Below, in pieces: positions 31,979 to 43,818 of a stretch of 64,000 bases of DNA; position 1 is the first letter of the stretch, and the number at the start of each line of letters is the position of its first letter. This DNA comes from Acarospora socialis (Eukaryota; Ascomycota; Lecanoromycetes; Acarosporales; Acarosporaceae). Under the pieces are notes generated by a model. That model was not told the origin of the DNA, made no database searches, and saw only the letters and a list, made by a program, of their open reading frames with translations. The stretch spans positions 744,001 to 808,000 of the forward strand of contig JAMYGW020000012.1 of the NCBI GenBank assembly GCA_025617375.2, in the 5' to 3' direction. Both the position numbers and the translations under genes were made by a program.

Positions 31979-33329
31979 TTATCCTGCAACAAGGACCCAT
32001 AACAGGAAGAAGATCTGGGAAATTATTAGCGGACTTCGGTATAGCGTACCCTGACAACGCTTACCATTAGCACTCCAAACATTTTTGCAACCAGCCATCG
32101 GTTTCCTGATACCCGTGACCAGTACTTCATTAACTCCCGTTGCGCCCCCTGCACATTGTCCACCACGTCCTCCGTGTTGGCGTCAATCCGTTGGATCATT
32201 TCACTGTTCACATCAGCATTTCGTTAAAAGTCTCGTTAGAGTGGGATGTTCATACCTTTGCTCCGAAACCATGCTGGCAAGCTGCCCGAATATACTGCCT
32301 AGTTCACTTATGGTCCGCTCGATGGCCTCAATGGCTTCCCCTCGAGCATGAATGTAACTGTTTGTCGGTTGAGCTTCCTCCATCATGAGTAACTGCTGGT
32401 CAGATTGTGGACCACTTCTCGCTAAGGCTGAGGAATAAGCGGGGTCTAGGGAGAGTAGATCCGGATTTTGGTCGGGTTGGGGCGTTCGACTCTTGAGTGG
32501 TGTGTTGTATAAAGGTGATGCGGATTGTTGCTGGTCGAGAGACGGTTGGGAGTGTGACGAGACGGATGAGACAAAGTTTTCTGTTCTTGACCGAGATGCT
32601 TGAATGTTCTTAGTACGGACCTCGAGCACGTCCTTGAAGTTCACCGAAACATCGGCCAGTTTGCCCTGCAGCAGGACCACCACCTGATTCTCGTTAGGGA
32701 GTGTCTCGTCCACAGCATGATGACGTACTCACATTCTTGTTATGCTCACCCTCCTGGTCTGCACCGCTACTCCGCGATTGGGGATGCTGAGACCGTGATA
32801 GTGATTGCAGGGCGGAGATTTGAGCATTCAGGGACGAAAGGTCTTGTTTTATGATGTATGTTAATTCTGCAATCTCTACCGGCCGGTCATCGAAAAGTGT
32901 CTTCCGCTTCGCCACTAAAGAACCGTATCTTGTCAGCACAAATCCGGAAGCGCAAGCCTTGCTCTGAAGCGCGTTGGTATTTGCGCTACAAAGTATACAC
33001 TGATGCAGATGACGAATATATCCTTCCTCTTCCAGTCTCACAGCTGCGCAGATGCGATCTCACATACATTGCGCCAGTCTCTCCAGCTTTGCCATGGTCC
33101 CTGTTATGCCTCGTCCTATCTCTGCCGCTTTCCGAGCAAACTCAGATCTTGGACCTCTTCTTGCACCCTTCGCTTCTCCATTGGGTGAAGCTGATCCTTC
33201 TCTCCTTTGTTTTTCCGATAGTAACGACTGCCGCTGTCCACCTACTTTGCCGATCGCCTGCCGTTTCTCGATATGCGCGAGAATTGAGCGGAACTCGTTC
33301 GTACGATCCTGTATCGATGTGATAGTCAT
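31979..33329 (-). CDS. SED5: Syntaxin 5 / Sed5, Golgi Qa-SNARE
   Basis: Five exons (33329-33068, 32914-32733, 32683-32256, 32203-32065, 32014-31979) give 348 residues; the introns are 153, 49, 52 and 50 bases. Sed5 is the Qa-SNARE for ER-to-Golgi and intra-Golgi fusion. The N-terminus MTITSIQDRTNEFRSI is the peptide bound by the SM protein Sly1. The Habc bundle includes KLERLAQLAKRKTLFDDRPV and EIAELTYIIKQDLSSLNAQI. The SNARE helix EMIQRIDANTEDVVDNVQGA has the central glutamine of the zero layer. The last intron interrupts the membrane anchor, which reads AKMFGVLMIFFLLWVLVAG after splicing, and only a few residues face the lumen. The tail exon of 36 bases is easy to miss. Confidence 0.95.
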
Positions 33330-33353
33330 AGTACAATGTGAGGAAACTGAATG

Positions 33354-33388
33354 CGCTCTAAAGAGCCTTCCCGCTCTAAAGAGCCTTC
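33354..33388. repeat. Two tandem copies of a dyad-symmetric 17-mer before SED5
   Basis: CGCTCTAAAGAGCCTTC occurs at 33354-33370 and again at 33372-33388, one base apart. Each copy contains the palindrome GCTCT-AA-AGAGC. The pair ends 25 bases before the SED5 start codon, so it lies in the promoter or 5' leader. It could be a protein-binding site or form small hairpins in the RNA. Confidence 0.7.
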
Positions 33389-34126
33389 ACTCCGGCGCGA
33401 AGGCGGTGGATTGTCGTTCCAGGGTCCACCTAATCGCAGGGACGTTGCAATAAGTTTGGGGGCAGGATTTGGCTATGCAGATAATGTTTAGGGTGATCTG
33501 TGGGCCAGAGGCGAGGGTCTAATGAATAGAGCTTCTGGAGCTTGCGATTGTTTTCTGTGTGAGTTAAGGTATCTATAAGGTGAAGGCGGTTGCCCTGTGC
33601 CGTGTGAGAACTCCGAGGGGGGCGAGTGGTTGTCTGAGTGTCTCGTTGGGTTCGATAACACAATTTCTGACGACACGAATCGTGCCAGAGATATTGCTCC
33701 TTTACTTGTGGTTGTTCCTTGAGTTTGAATGGTTGTGATAGTCGATTTAGAACGTCTATTAGAAGTTTACTCCTTTGATACCTTAGGTAGGAAGAGGACC
33801 AGCTAGTGGGTACCTCTGCAAGGTACCTATGTACCTTGCGTACCTTATTGATTTTGGTCTAACTATTTTCGCATTAGCGCAGGGTGAGAGAACGTGGCCT
33901 GTTTTAGTTCATGATGGTTGAAAGCGGGCGCAGCCTTAAATTAGTCCTTGCTCTAATCTGCTCTACACTACGGAGTACTGCTCTTCTCTACGCAATCACG
34001 GCAACACCGCGACTCCTCCTTTCTTTCGTTGATGATTTATTTGACCTGTATTTGTATTGCCGGCTAGTGTCAGGCCTTCTGAGGCCATGACATATCCATT
34101 CTGAGATATAATACGACTATACTTCC

Positions 34127-34225
34127 ATGACATTCCCGATTACGACCCCGGCCAAGGTGCCCTACCCGGTGGACGAAGGATTCAGGGCCGCATACGACAT
34201 TACCACAATATCACAGAACTGTTGA
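34127..34225 (+). other. Upstream open reading frame (32 codons) in the leader of the 34-43 kb gene
   Basis: An ATG at 34127 opens 32 codons with a proline-rich start (MTFPITTPAKVPYPVDEGF) and a TGA stop at 34223-34225, about 240 bases before the main start. If transcribed as leader it could lower translation of the main frame. Confidence 0.4.
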
Positions 34226-34359
34226 TTTGTGCTTAACCGACGGAGTTGATAGTATACCATTATTTCTAGCTCATCGAGCTGGCAGTGCGTGTGTTCTCTT
34301 GATCCGCAATCGTATCGAGTTCTTCGTTGGGTTTGTCCAACCCCGGCTAACCCCCGCCG

Positions 34360-34406
34360 TAAGTACCTCAATGGAACCGTCTAACAACGGAAGCTGATAC
34401 GTTCAG
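34360..34406 (+). other. Probable intron in the 5' UTR
   Basis: GTAAGT at 34360 and CTGATACGTTCAG ending at 34406 make a 47-base GT-AG intron with a branch-like CTGAT. It lies between the upstream frame and the ATG at 34462. Confidence 0.4.
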
Positions 34407-34461
34407 TAGAAGCAAACGTCAGCTTGGAAATTCCGAGTACACGACATTCTTCTGCGCTAGT

Positions 34462-37400
34462 ATGAACCCACCTACGTCGTTCAAGACAAATGTCAACCGG
34501 GCCAAGACGAAAAGATGGGTCGAAGCAAAGTCTTATTCCTATGATGGTGACGACTGGGGTGATGCAGACGATTATGATGAGTATAACGGGTATGACGAAC
34601 CTACCCCACCAGCGAGGCCTACCGGATTTAGACAGCCCGGGCAAGCCGTCGATTCCCCGTCCTATACCATTCAAGGTGTCAGCTCGGATAATGGAGGAGG
34701 ACGAGATTTCAGAAGAAGAGACTATGGAGACCTGTCAGCTCATTCCCCGGGACCATGGAAACAAGATGGCGCTAGAAGCGCAACCAATCCTATAGCTCCA
34801 AGTGCTTTCTCTCGCGATAGGGCCAACTCGTTCAATCGTAACGATGAAAAGCGTTCGTTCTCCGCAGGTGGAATGCCTAGCAGCTACGCCACGGGATACG
34901 CCGTGACAGGCCCTACCACCACCATACACCGTGACCGGGATGAGCACCAACCCTCCACTCCATTCTCTCAGCTGGGGCTTGGGGTCCCTCCTGGAGCTAT
35001 GTCAGCGGTGGATAGTCAGGGGCACCCATCAGCAAGGCAGGGAAATGCCGTAGCTGCACCGCTCCAAGTCCAGACACAGTTTCCAACCTATAGTGATCGA
35101 CCGGCCACTGACCAGGTATCCTCGCCCGTCATTGTCTCCCAGACGCCCGTGCATTACGAGCCACCACGGCAGCCAAATTCTGGGAGTAGGACTCACTCTA
35201 TGACAAGCAATACGCCGTCAATGGACTTACAGCACCGTCGTGATTTCTCACCATCTGCATTACCTCCACCTCTGCATCCGCGCGCATCTCCTGCACCCAA
35301 AAGCGCGAACGATGACTCACCAGGCATGAGATTCCCTCCTCGGAAGAGCAGCCTAAGCCAGCAAAGCTCTCCATACACTCCGAACTCGGTCGCGAACACA
35401 CAGGCTCCTTATTACTCTCATGATGAGTCAAACTCCGCTGGAGTAGCACAGGCTGAGGCTGTAACCTCGGTCAGAGAGCGAGCAGGTAGCAATACTGCGA
35501 AACCCCTTCCCTTTGTCCGGCCCGCCGACATCTATAAGCGGATGGAAGAAGAGCGCGAGAAAGCCCGGCGATCACAAGAATCTGGACGACCAAGCATGGA
35601 TTCAATCACAGGACAACCTGCTGGAGATGCTCTTTCAGCTACTGAGTCGGCGAAGGATGTCTTGTTATCCGATAACCAAGGCAAAGGGGTTCGCGGAAAG
35701 TCGAGTCTGGAGAATACTGATGGTGACGATGTCAATAGGAGATTAAAATCGGTTTTGGACCCTGTGGCAGAGAGGAAAAGCGAGTATGGGCTCGAAGGTT
35801 TCCACGAAAATGTGCAACCTCTCACCACAGAGGCTCCATCCGCACCGTCAGGACCGTCCGAGGGCCCAGGCGGTGATCGCGCCCCGCAGTCTGACACTGT
35901 TTCAAAATATCAAGACCGCCCTGTTCTCCCGAGCGTTCTTAGGGTGTCGGGTTTTGGTGATGATTTCATGAAAGATAACACTCAGCTAAGAGATCGATTT
36001 ATCCCTGAACGAGACGCTTCAAATCCTGCCTCGGAAGCCATCACTAGTGTTCAGCATCTATCTCCGAATGGCCATCGTGAAACAGAGCAGTCATTGCAGC
36101 ATCAACCATCACTTGGCTTCCGGTCAGTCGTCAATCAGGCCTTTGACAGACCAGAGGATCGTTCCGTACCTCCGACCCCGTCGTCTATGGCTGGGAGTGG
36201 TGTGGCAAGATCAAATAGTGAGAGCACTACTGGTGTTAGCCCAATAATGAGCAGGGTCCCGAGTGCAGCTACCGCAGAAGCAAAGGCTCGAGCTACTGGA
36301 GCCAGAGATGAGACTTCACCATCCATTGCCGAAGAGGTCAACGAGACATCATTGACGCCCACCTCTTCCGGAATCTTAGGTACTCCGAAGCAATTTTCCC
36401 AAACGCCGCCACCTTTGCACCTGCCACAACGTGACTCTACCGAGGCTCTACCTCAAACGTTCAAGCCTGGCCATCGGCGAGATTTGAGCACTCCGAGTCC
36501 CGGAAACAGTCCTGCAAGGTCTCCGGCAGTTGAGGCTATTCATGGTTTACCTAGTGCAGAACAAGTGGAGGTGGCGAGCGCAACACCAGTCGACGCCAAA
36601 CATGCTGGTAGCGTTAACTGGCCACGAGCATCTAATACGAATCGGAGCAGCACGATAGACTTTACCACCAGGGAAGCAGACACACCCACTTCGATCAATG
36701 CTAGTTCTGCCAAGGGAGCTTCCAACATGGCCGACTTTGCTAGCGAAGCACAGAGCACTTTCTTAGAGTCTCGGCGGAACAATGCATTGGGCTTCCAGAC
36801 TCAATCAAGACCAGAATCTCCAATTGCCAAAAACGAGTCACCTACCAAAGGCACGGTTCGAAACCTGGCTGACAGGTTTGAGGCTGAAGGCAGCAGGAGA
36901 CGTGGCTCAGCAGCTTCAATATCATCGAAGGCTGGCATGTCGAGCGGCCTAGTGTGGAATGGCGGAGATCTGACACCTCCGCGACCACTGGCTGATCGCG
37001 CAGCAAGCTTTAGGCCAAAGTTACCTGGCGGGTGGGAATCATATGCACCCGTCGGTGAGGTAACAACTCCTGGAAGGGTGTTTACTGGACCTGATGAGCG
37101 CCCGAAGAAGCCAACAGATAAAGCTGAGAACCCCACGGAGCCTACTGCATCCGCCACAACTCCTACAACTACTCAAGATTTCGATCAACAGCCCGACAAT
37201 GACGACTTCGACATTACACCAACTACGGTGAAACGCACACTGTCTATGGCACAAGAATCTCCGGCGGATCCGTTTACTGCAGCAGCAGCAGCCGGAAGTG
37301 CGCTAGCTGGGGCGATCGCTGCAGCTGTAGGCTTAGAATACAATGACTCCCAATCCAGCAATGACTCTGATCCCAAAGAAGAGCCACACAGGATTTCCAA

Positions 37401-40400
37401 CCCGGAGGAATTCGGTGCTGCTCGAGGCAGGAGCATGCCTGTCAACACTGGCGGGCCGCCGCTTGAGAGGTCAGACACGTCACTTTCAAACGAGCGGCGT
37501 GATTCAGTTTCTGCAGTATCCAGCGCTTCACCAACGCCATCGCCGAAGGACCCATCGCCGAAGGACCCATCTCCTGTGAAGCACGAGCCGTTACAGACAT
37601 CCGATAACCTTTCATCGGGTGTTCCGCAGGAACAGAAGATCCAAGAACCTGGGTACATTTATGAGCGTCCAGTGCGCCCGCAGATTCTACCTTCGTTGAG
37701 TACAGAATCTGGTCCTCTGGATTATGAAAGTGATCGATTGAGGAAAGAGATTGTGAGGAGTCTTAGCCCTCGGACATCTAGAGCCATTAGCGGCAAGAAG
37801 CCTACTACAAATATGCCAGACAACGATGTACACAGCTCGTTGGCAGAACCCACCTCAGTGGGTCAGTTTCGTGAGAGCACAATTCTTCCCCAGGAGTATG
37901 AGAGCTATTGGAACGGTAGCAGTGACGAAGATGAAGTACCTGACCAAATCCCTGACGATCGAGATGCGCCCCCGCAAACAGACGAGCAGGAAGCATCTTC
38001 AGGTCATGAAGACCAGACTGCTTCGCTGCCTCGAAAGTTTTCCTGGGAGCAAGATTCACAGGAGGTTTCCGCCCCAGAGCCAGCTCCTGTGGAATATGCC
38101 TACCAACAAGGAGACTCACAAGTATCCAGTGATTCTCCTGCCGTCGCAGGCTCTCCTTTTACACAGGCACACTTTGACCAATTACCGAGCCGTTCTGCAG
38201 ACGAGAACAATAATGACAAGAAGGCTCTAGCAGAGTCGCTTAGAAAATTTGGAGAGGGAGATGTTACTGAAAAACAGAAACGTACAGAGGAAGATCCTGA
38301 TCCTTCCAAGGAAGTCTTCGATGCGCTACCTGATAGAGAGGCCACACCTGTCCCACCTACTGTCAACACTACTTTCGGTGAAAAGGTCACCGCAGAGCCT
38401 CCGAGCAACGACAGTCCCAATGAGGATAACGTGCCTCGAGACGAAGGCGGGCTTGAAGTCGGAAGACCTTCCTTAGAAAAAGTCCATAGTTCCGGATCCG
38501 ACCGTCCATCATTTATGAAGTCAGGCATAGGGCATTATACATCCGAGCCATCTAGTGAACGAAGCGGAGAGCTTGGAGTCCAGGATGCTTTGGGGGTCAA
38601 CTCAGCCGTATCTGGAACGCTATCAGGACTGGTACCATCACCAGTCCCGGCTTCTCAACCAAAAATTGTTACCTTTAGAGAGATACTCACTCTTAAAACC
38701 CCAGCAGAGCGCATCCGAGCATACAACCACGCTCGAGAGCAGTTCTCTGATATGGACACTGGACTCAATCACTGGATTAGCGCAACTATCAAAACACTTC
38801 CAGAGCATGCAGATCTACTTTCCAGGGGAGGAAAGTTTGATTCAGCATCTATAGGTCATCGACCATCGCCTTCCCGTGGTAAGCTTCCGAGGACAAGTCC
38901 AATAAGCGCCACAACTCAGCAACCGTACTATCAGCAATACCTCAACGCTAGTTCACAGCCTGCAGCGTCGAGCTCAGGTTCAACGCTTCCCACTCCACCT
39001 GCTAGTGGGTCGCAAGGGTTTTCCCCTTCTGGTCCTGGCGGAGGCGCCAGGATGGCCAGCCAACAAGTACAAGCGAAAGGAAAGGACCTGCTACATTCGG
39101 CAGGACTCCTCGGTGGAAAAGCGAATCATGCGGCTAAAGGCTTTTTTTCAAAAGGCAAGAGCAAGTTCAGGGGAAGCGGCGCTGCTGACAAGGTAGATTA
39201 TTGATTTCATCGTATGTGCAGAAACCTCGCTATGCTTCACCATGTCACGAGCATATGAGTGTGTTCCCTTATGCCGAGATCGTGAGCTCGCGCCTGGGGT
39301 CTCCTAATGTACTCTCTATCAACGCACCTTGCTGGATTCAGCCGCATGTAACTGTATAAGTAGGAAAGAATGCCAAGATCTCAGTTGTTAACCCTCCACT
39401 CGCTCTTCATGAGGAAGTTTGAACCAGCCATTTATCAGGTGATTGATGATTGTGAGTGAGATTAGGATGTGCCACAAACCGCCTCGGAAAAGTCACAGCA
39501 ACAGCCACACCTCGATCGGACGCCACCCCCTTCCCTCGCCCCGGAACGCCAATCGAGACCATCTAAGAGCTTGTCCACTGGAAGTCGCCCATTAACGGTA
39601 TTCGATGACCCGTACCGTAAGAGGCCCTTTTCTACCGTCCTGCCGGAACGTCCATTCTCCTACGCGCCTTATAATGACTTCGACCTTCCGACATCAACAC
39701 CACCAAGGGGCGAATTTCGTCGACTTGGGGTTCTTCCGTCTCCAACAGTAGACGCGACTCCTATGACTTACAACGATACGAAAGAAGCTACTGGCGATAG
39801 CGCTTCTCGGGAGGCTATGGGAAAGGATGACGTGACCGCAACATCGCGGAATGCTGCTCGTCTGGGGATGCTCGAACCACCTGCACTCGGCGCTGGCCAG
39901 GCCGAAGACAGCTCGTCACCATCTTCACTGATTCAACCCAATCCTGCACTCGTTGGCGATGTGCCCGTTTACTTGACGACGTCAGCGTCATCCCAGATCT
40001 CCACTTTGAGCTCAGAGAAGGGAGTTGAAGGAACGGTTGCAGAGGAGGAACTGGAAACGCCGAGGCAGTCCGACTTTTCGCGGCCATTAGAGCATCCCAA
40101 CACGTTTACTTCGACTCCGCCGGTACCCAAAGCTACGCAAGGCATGCTACAAGAATCCAAAGCATATGCACGAGGGTCAGAGCATCAGAGGCAACCGTCT
40201 CCTTTGGACCATCAGCGTGCATCTTCGGAAGGTTTCGCGAACGGATTATCCAGCATAACCGCACAGCACACAGGAAGAACAGATAAAGATTCAATCCCAG
40301 ATGCGCCTCAAGCCAAGGCCCTGCCGCCTGCAAGTAATAGGCAAGATGAACCACGGTATAAACCAGATGCTGAAGCGGCTGTCCCTAGTGTTGCCACGAG

Positions 40401-42777
40401 GGTTGGTTCAGATAGCCTAAAGTCTCGATCACCTGACGTATCTCCCGAAAGGCAAGACGAAACAGTCAGTCATGATTCTGAGTTACAGCAGCAAAGCAGA
40501 ACGTCACCGACCCACGAACGAGAGCCCCAGATCCAGTCCCGAACTTCCAATCAAGGCCAGTCTCGACCGTTCTCCTTCGTTCAATATGATGCAGATGAAC
40601 CAACGATACCGTCTCAGGATCAGGTACTCAGAGAAGGGCAATGGGAACCAGGCTATAAGTACCACCAAGATTCACTTCAGGATGGAAGCTCCTCGTTCAA
40701 TACACGCCCTGAATGGTCGACTCCTGGACAACCAGCAAGTCAGCAAGAGACATCCAGAGCCATGCGAGGCGAGGGTTTACGGCACAGCTCTACTGTACCT
40801 TATCGGCATCAACCCTCGATACCAGGACCGTCATATGAACCCAACATCCTTGAGCATCCCGCATATCAGCAACGCCAGCAACCAGTTGCCCAAGACCTTC
40901 CTTCGAACTATTACCCAGCAGAAACCCGCCGCGAAGCGGGTATCCTTCCGAGACACCAGAGTACTGAGTATCAGCTGACCGGCATCGGACCTCCACAAGC
41001 CGAGCGGAACCCCCAGAAGCGTAGAAACAGTTCCAGGAGTTCTATGTTCTTCAAGAGTCTTAGCCGTCGTAGCTCTTCCCGAACCGACGTTCCTAAGATG
41101 CCGCCCGTAGGTGGGCGTACAACATCAGACCAACCTGGTGACTCGAAACAACTGTCCAAGAGGACCTCCCAGAGAGCCAGTATCCTCCGATCATCCACTC
41201 AACGGCATGACAGTGAAAGCGGCCGAAGTATTGATAGCATTGTTGCTCAAGCTCCTGGCTCAAGGACGGACCTCTTACAGCAGTCTGGACCAATCAATCC
41301 ACGCCCACTTCAAGATACTCAATCCAGTGAGCGCAATCCTAAAGAAAATCAAAGTAACTCGTTGCGGCAGAAGTTGCGAAGACGTTCTACGCCTGGTGGC
41401 GTGGAATCCGAGAATCGAAAGAAGAATAATCGGTTTTCTCTAAAGGTTGGTTGACAACTATATCCCCGCTCGGGATAACCTCTAACCTTGCCTCAGAACC
41501 TCTTCGCTCGATTCAGTTCTACCAAGCGCTCACCCAGCCCTTCACCGTCTCCACAGGCCCAACTTTCCCCGCCTCCTCCGCCAGCCCAAAGACCCACCCT
41601 CCAATCACAGCACTCAAGCGCATACTTTGCGCAGTCCACCCAACCATATCTGCCACCGCCAGACCGTATTGTCCCGCCGAACCAGGATCCGGATCGACCT
41701 CCTCCAATTGGTGGTTATTATGCTCCGGAGATTCGCGCCCGACAGAAAAGCGGCTTCGTTGGAGGTCGGCGTTTGTCCGAGCAACAAGTCGGAGAAGCCA
41801 AGCATAGGTTCGAGAGCCAGACCGGTTTTCACGGTCCTTATCACGGGTCCAACGCCAACTCCAGGACGCCTGACATTCAATATCAAGACATGTCGGTCTC
41901 CGCCGGACCGAGCGCACCACAGTACGCCATGCCGTCCGCCACTACAGGCCGTCCAGATCATTACAGTAATCATGGAGGAGGGCCTGGCATTACAGGGCCC
42001 CAGCAGCCATCCCATCCGACGTCGCAGTACACTCAAAATCCGCCATACGGTCAATGGGGTGGACAGCCGGCATATACCACGTCGCGGCCATTCCAACCTC
42101 CCGCACACCAAGTGTCACCACAAGTGTCGCATCCAGATCTACAATCTCAGTACAACACACCTCCAATCAACTGGCCTTCCACAAACTCGACACCACAGCC
42201 CACAAACGCCGCACCGTCCGCCCGATCCCACACCCACAATTTCTCCCTCCACCACCGAGTCGATTCTCCCTACCGAAGTCGCGAGGAATCGCCTCAATCT
42301 CGGCAGAGAACCGCGACATCCACCCCGAACACGACCACCCAAAGGACCGCGCGACCACCTCCTCCTCCGCTGAAATCCTACACGCCCCCCGTTCCCCCGA
42401 AAGACGACCGGCTCCCGTTCCTCCCCGGCGAACGACCATCAGCCCCAACGGCGGCAGCACCGAAACCCACGTCCTCGCTCAACCCCAACCTCATCTCACA
42501 GCTCTCCTCACGCGCTGTTACCGCTTCGCCCCAACCGTCGGGAACAGAGGACTATGGCCATTCGAGCTTGGAGGTGGTGGGACCGCAGCACCAGCAAAAG
42601 CATGACGAGCAGCAACGTGTACGGAAGCCGGAAGGTGCGATTGGGGGCATGGCGGAGATGGATGCGAGTAACGGCCGAAGAGGTGAGGAGGACGAGGAGG
42701 AGATCGTCATGTCGAGTACGGCGTATCCGGGGCAGGAGTGGGCGCCTAGTAATTATGGGAATTGGGAGGATGACTGA
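34462..42777 (+). CDS. Very long serine/proline-rich fungal protein (joined model; possibly two genes)
   Basis: Three open stretches can be joined: 34462-39192, 39466-41445 and 41497-42777, for 2,663 residues. All junctions are in phase 0. The second intron (51 bases, CTAAC branch, CAG acceptor) is convincing and joins NNRFSLK to NLFARFSSTKRSP. The first (273 bases, donor GTAGAT, acceptor TTAG) is less sure: the first part could end on its own at 39204. The second part has no in-frame ATG, however, and needs an upstream exon. The protein starts TNVNRAKTKRWVEAKSYSYD, a start I associate with conserved serine-rich proteins of Pezizomycotina. It is nearly all low-complexity, with one conserved helical patch (TLKTPAERIRAYNHAREQFS) and a basic KGFFSKGKSKFRGSG segment near residue 1560. 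PIGGYYAPE recurs in type toward the end. Function and location are unknown. Confidence 0.62.
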
Positions 42778-43818
42778 TGGCGTCTTTTTGTGTCTTTCTT
42801 AGTCTGTAGATATACCCTTGTCCTAGTATCCCTCGGCCCAGTTTCTTTTGTCTAGTGGATAGTGGCGTGAGTATTGGCGAGAGTCTTTCTTGGTGTGGAC
42901 ATTCGGTTGAATATACTTGGAGAAACAGCGTCGAAGATATCCAAGAGCGATTTCTGGGGCATACTGTTGGTATATGTGGAGTGCTGTCATTATTGTTCAT
43001 GTCCATTGACGTCAAGACTGTACCCTACGAATTCTGTGACTGCTGTCCGTCGGCAGAATTTTCCAACCCAAGCAGGGTCTTCGAACAAACTGGGAAGTCA
43101 AAGAAGATTACCTGGCTTTTATATATGAGAGCGTTGAATCCAATTCACAAGATACCTTCGCATGGCAGGGCTCTCTACCTATCTCAATTGGCCCAGAGTG
43201 GATTACTCCGAACAGCCTTACAGCCTGGGATACAGTCCGACGAGGCAGTGGCAAGTCTCGGGCAACGGCCAGGATTTCAGAAATCTGCCTCGACCTCACC
43301 CCTCATCTAGCAAGGGGTGAGCGCCGCTGTACTCTCGCGCGATATACACATAAGTGATTAGCACCCGAGCCTGGGTGCCAGGGTGATCTAGAACATCTGC
43401 GCCCCCCACGGCATGGCCTGCCGGCAAATTGCTATCATTACTCTCGGATACGTGAGCTGTTATTAAGGTCTGTATGCTGTCGAGCCATCAACGAAACATC
43501 GACCGAGGCCTCGTACAGAGCGCCTGAGTACACTGTAAATTTGTTTCACACGCGATATCTTCGTCCGATGCAGTGTCTGTCATGCCTAAAGCTAATCCAG
43601 GGCTGATAACTATTGAAGACGCGCATAGTCGGTGAGAAGCTTGCTGTGTGTTTTGGCGACCTCATGTACCATGCATGTGCTTGAGATCCTTGCTGCTTGG
43701 TTGCCTAGATTGCTATCTGCGAGGGTTCTGTATTGCTGTCGCGGACAGCATCTATGATTGACGGTGTCGCATTTGCCATTTTGTTCTAAGGTGAGTAACT
43801 GGAAGTCTCGAATCGTCA
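42778..43818. other. Convergent 3' flanks, nothing recognised
   Basis: About 1 kb between two converging genes. A plus-strand frame at 42855-43310 (151 codons) has no known motif and mixed codon use; I do not call it a gene. No RNA gene is seen. Confidence 0.35.

Larger units (their letters stand above)
33330..34461. other. Divergent promoter region between SED5 and a long serine-rich gene
   Basis: This holds an 18-base tandem repeat close to the SED5 start, a cluster of GGTACC/GTACCTTG-like words near 33810-33850, and a long 5' leader of the plus-strand gene with an upstream frame and a small intron. No independent gene is seen. Confidence 0.5.

Noticed and set aside
42855-43310. Plus-strand frame of 151 codons after the long serine-rich gene
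   Set aside because: Mixed codon use, no motif and no conserved start; it is probably 3' UTR and intergenic sequence.
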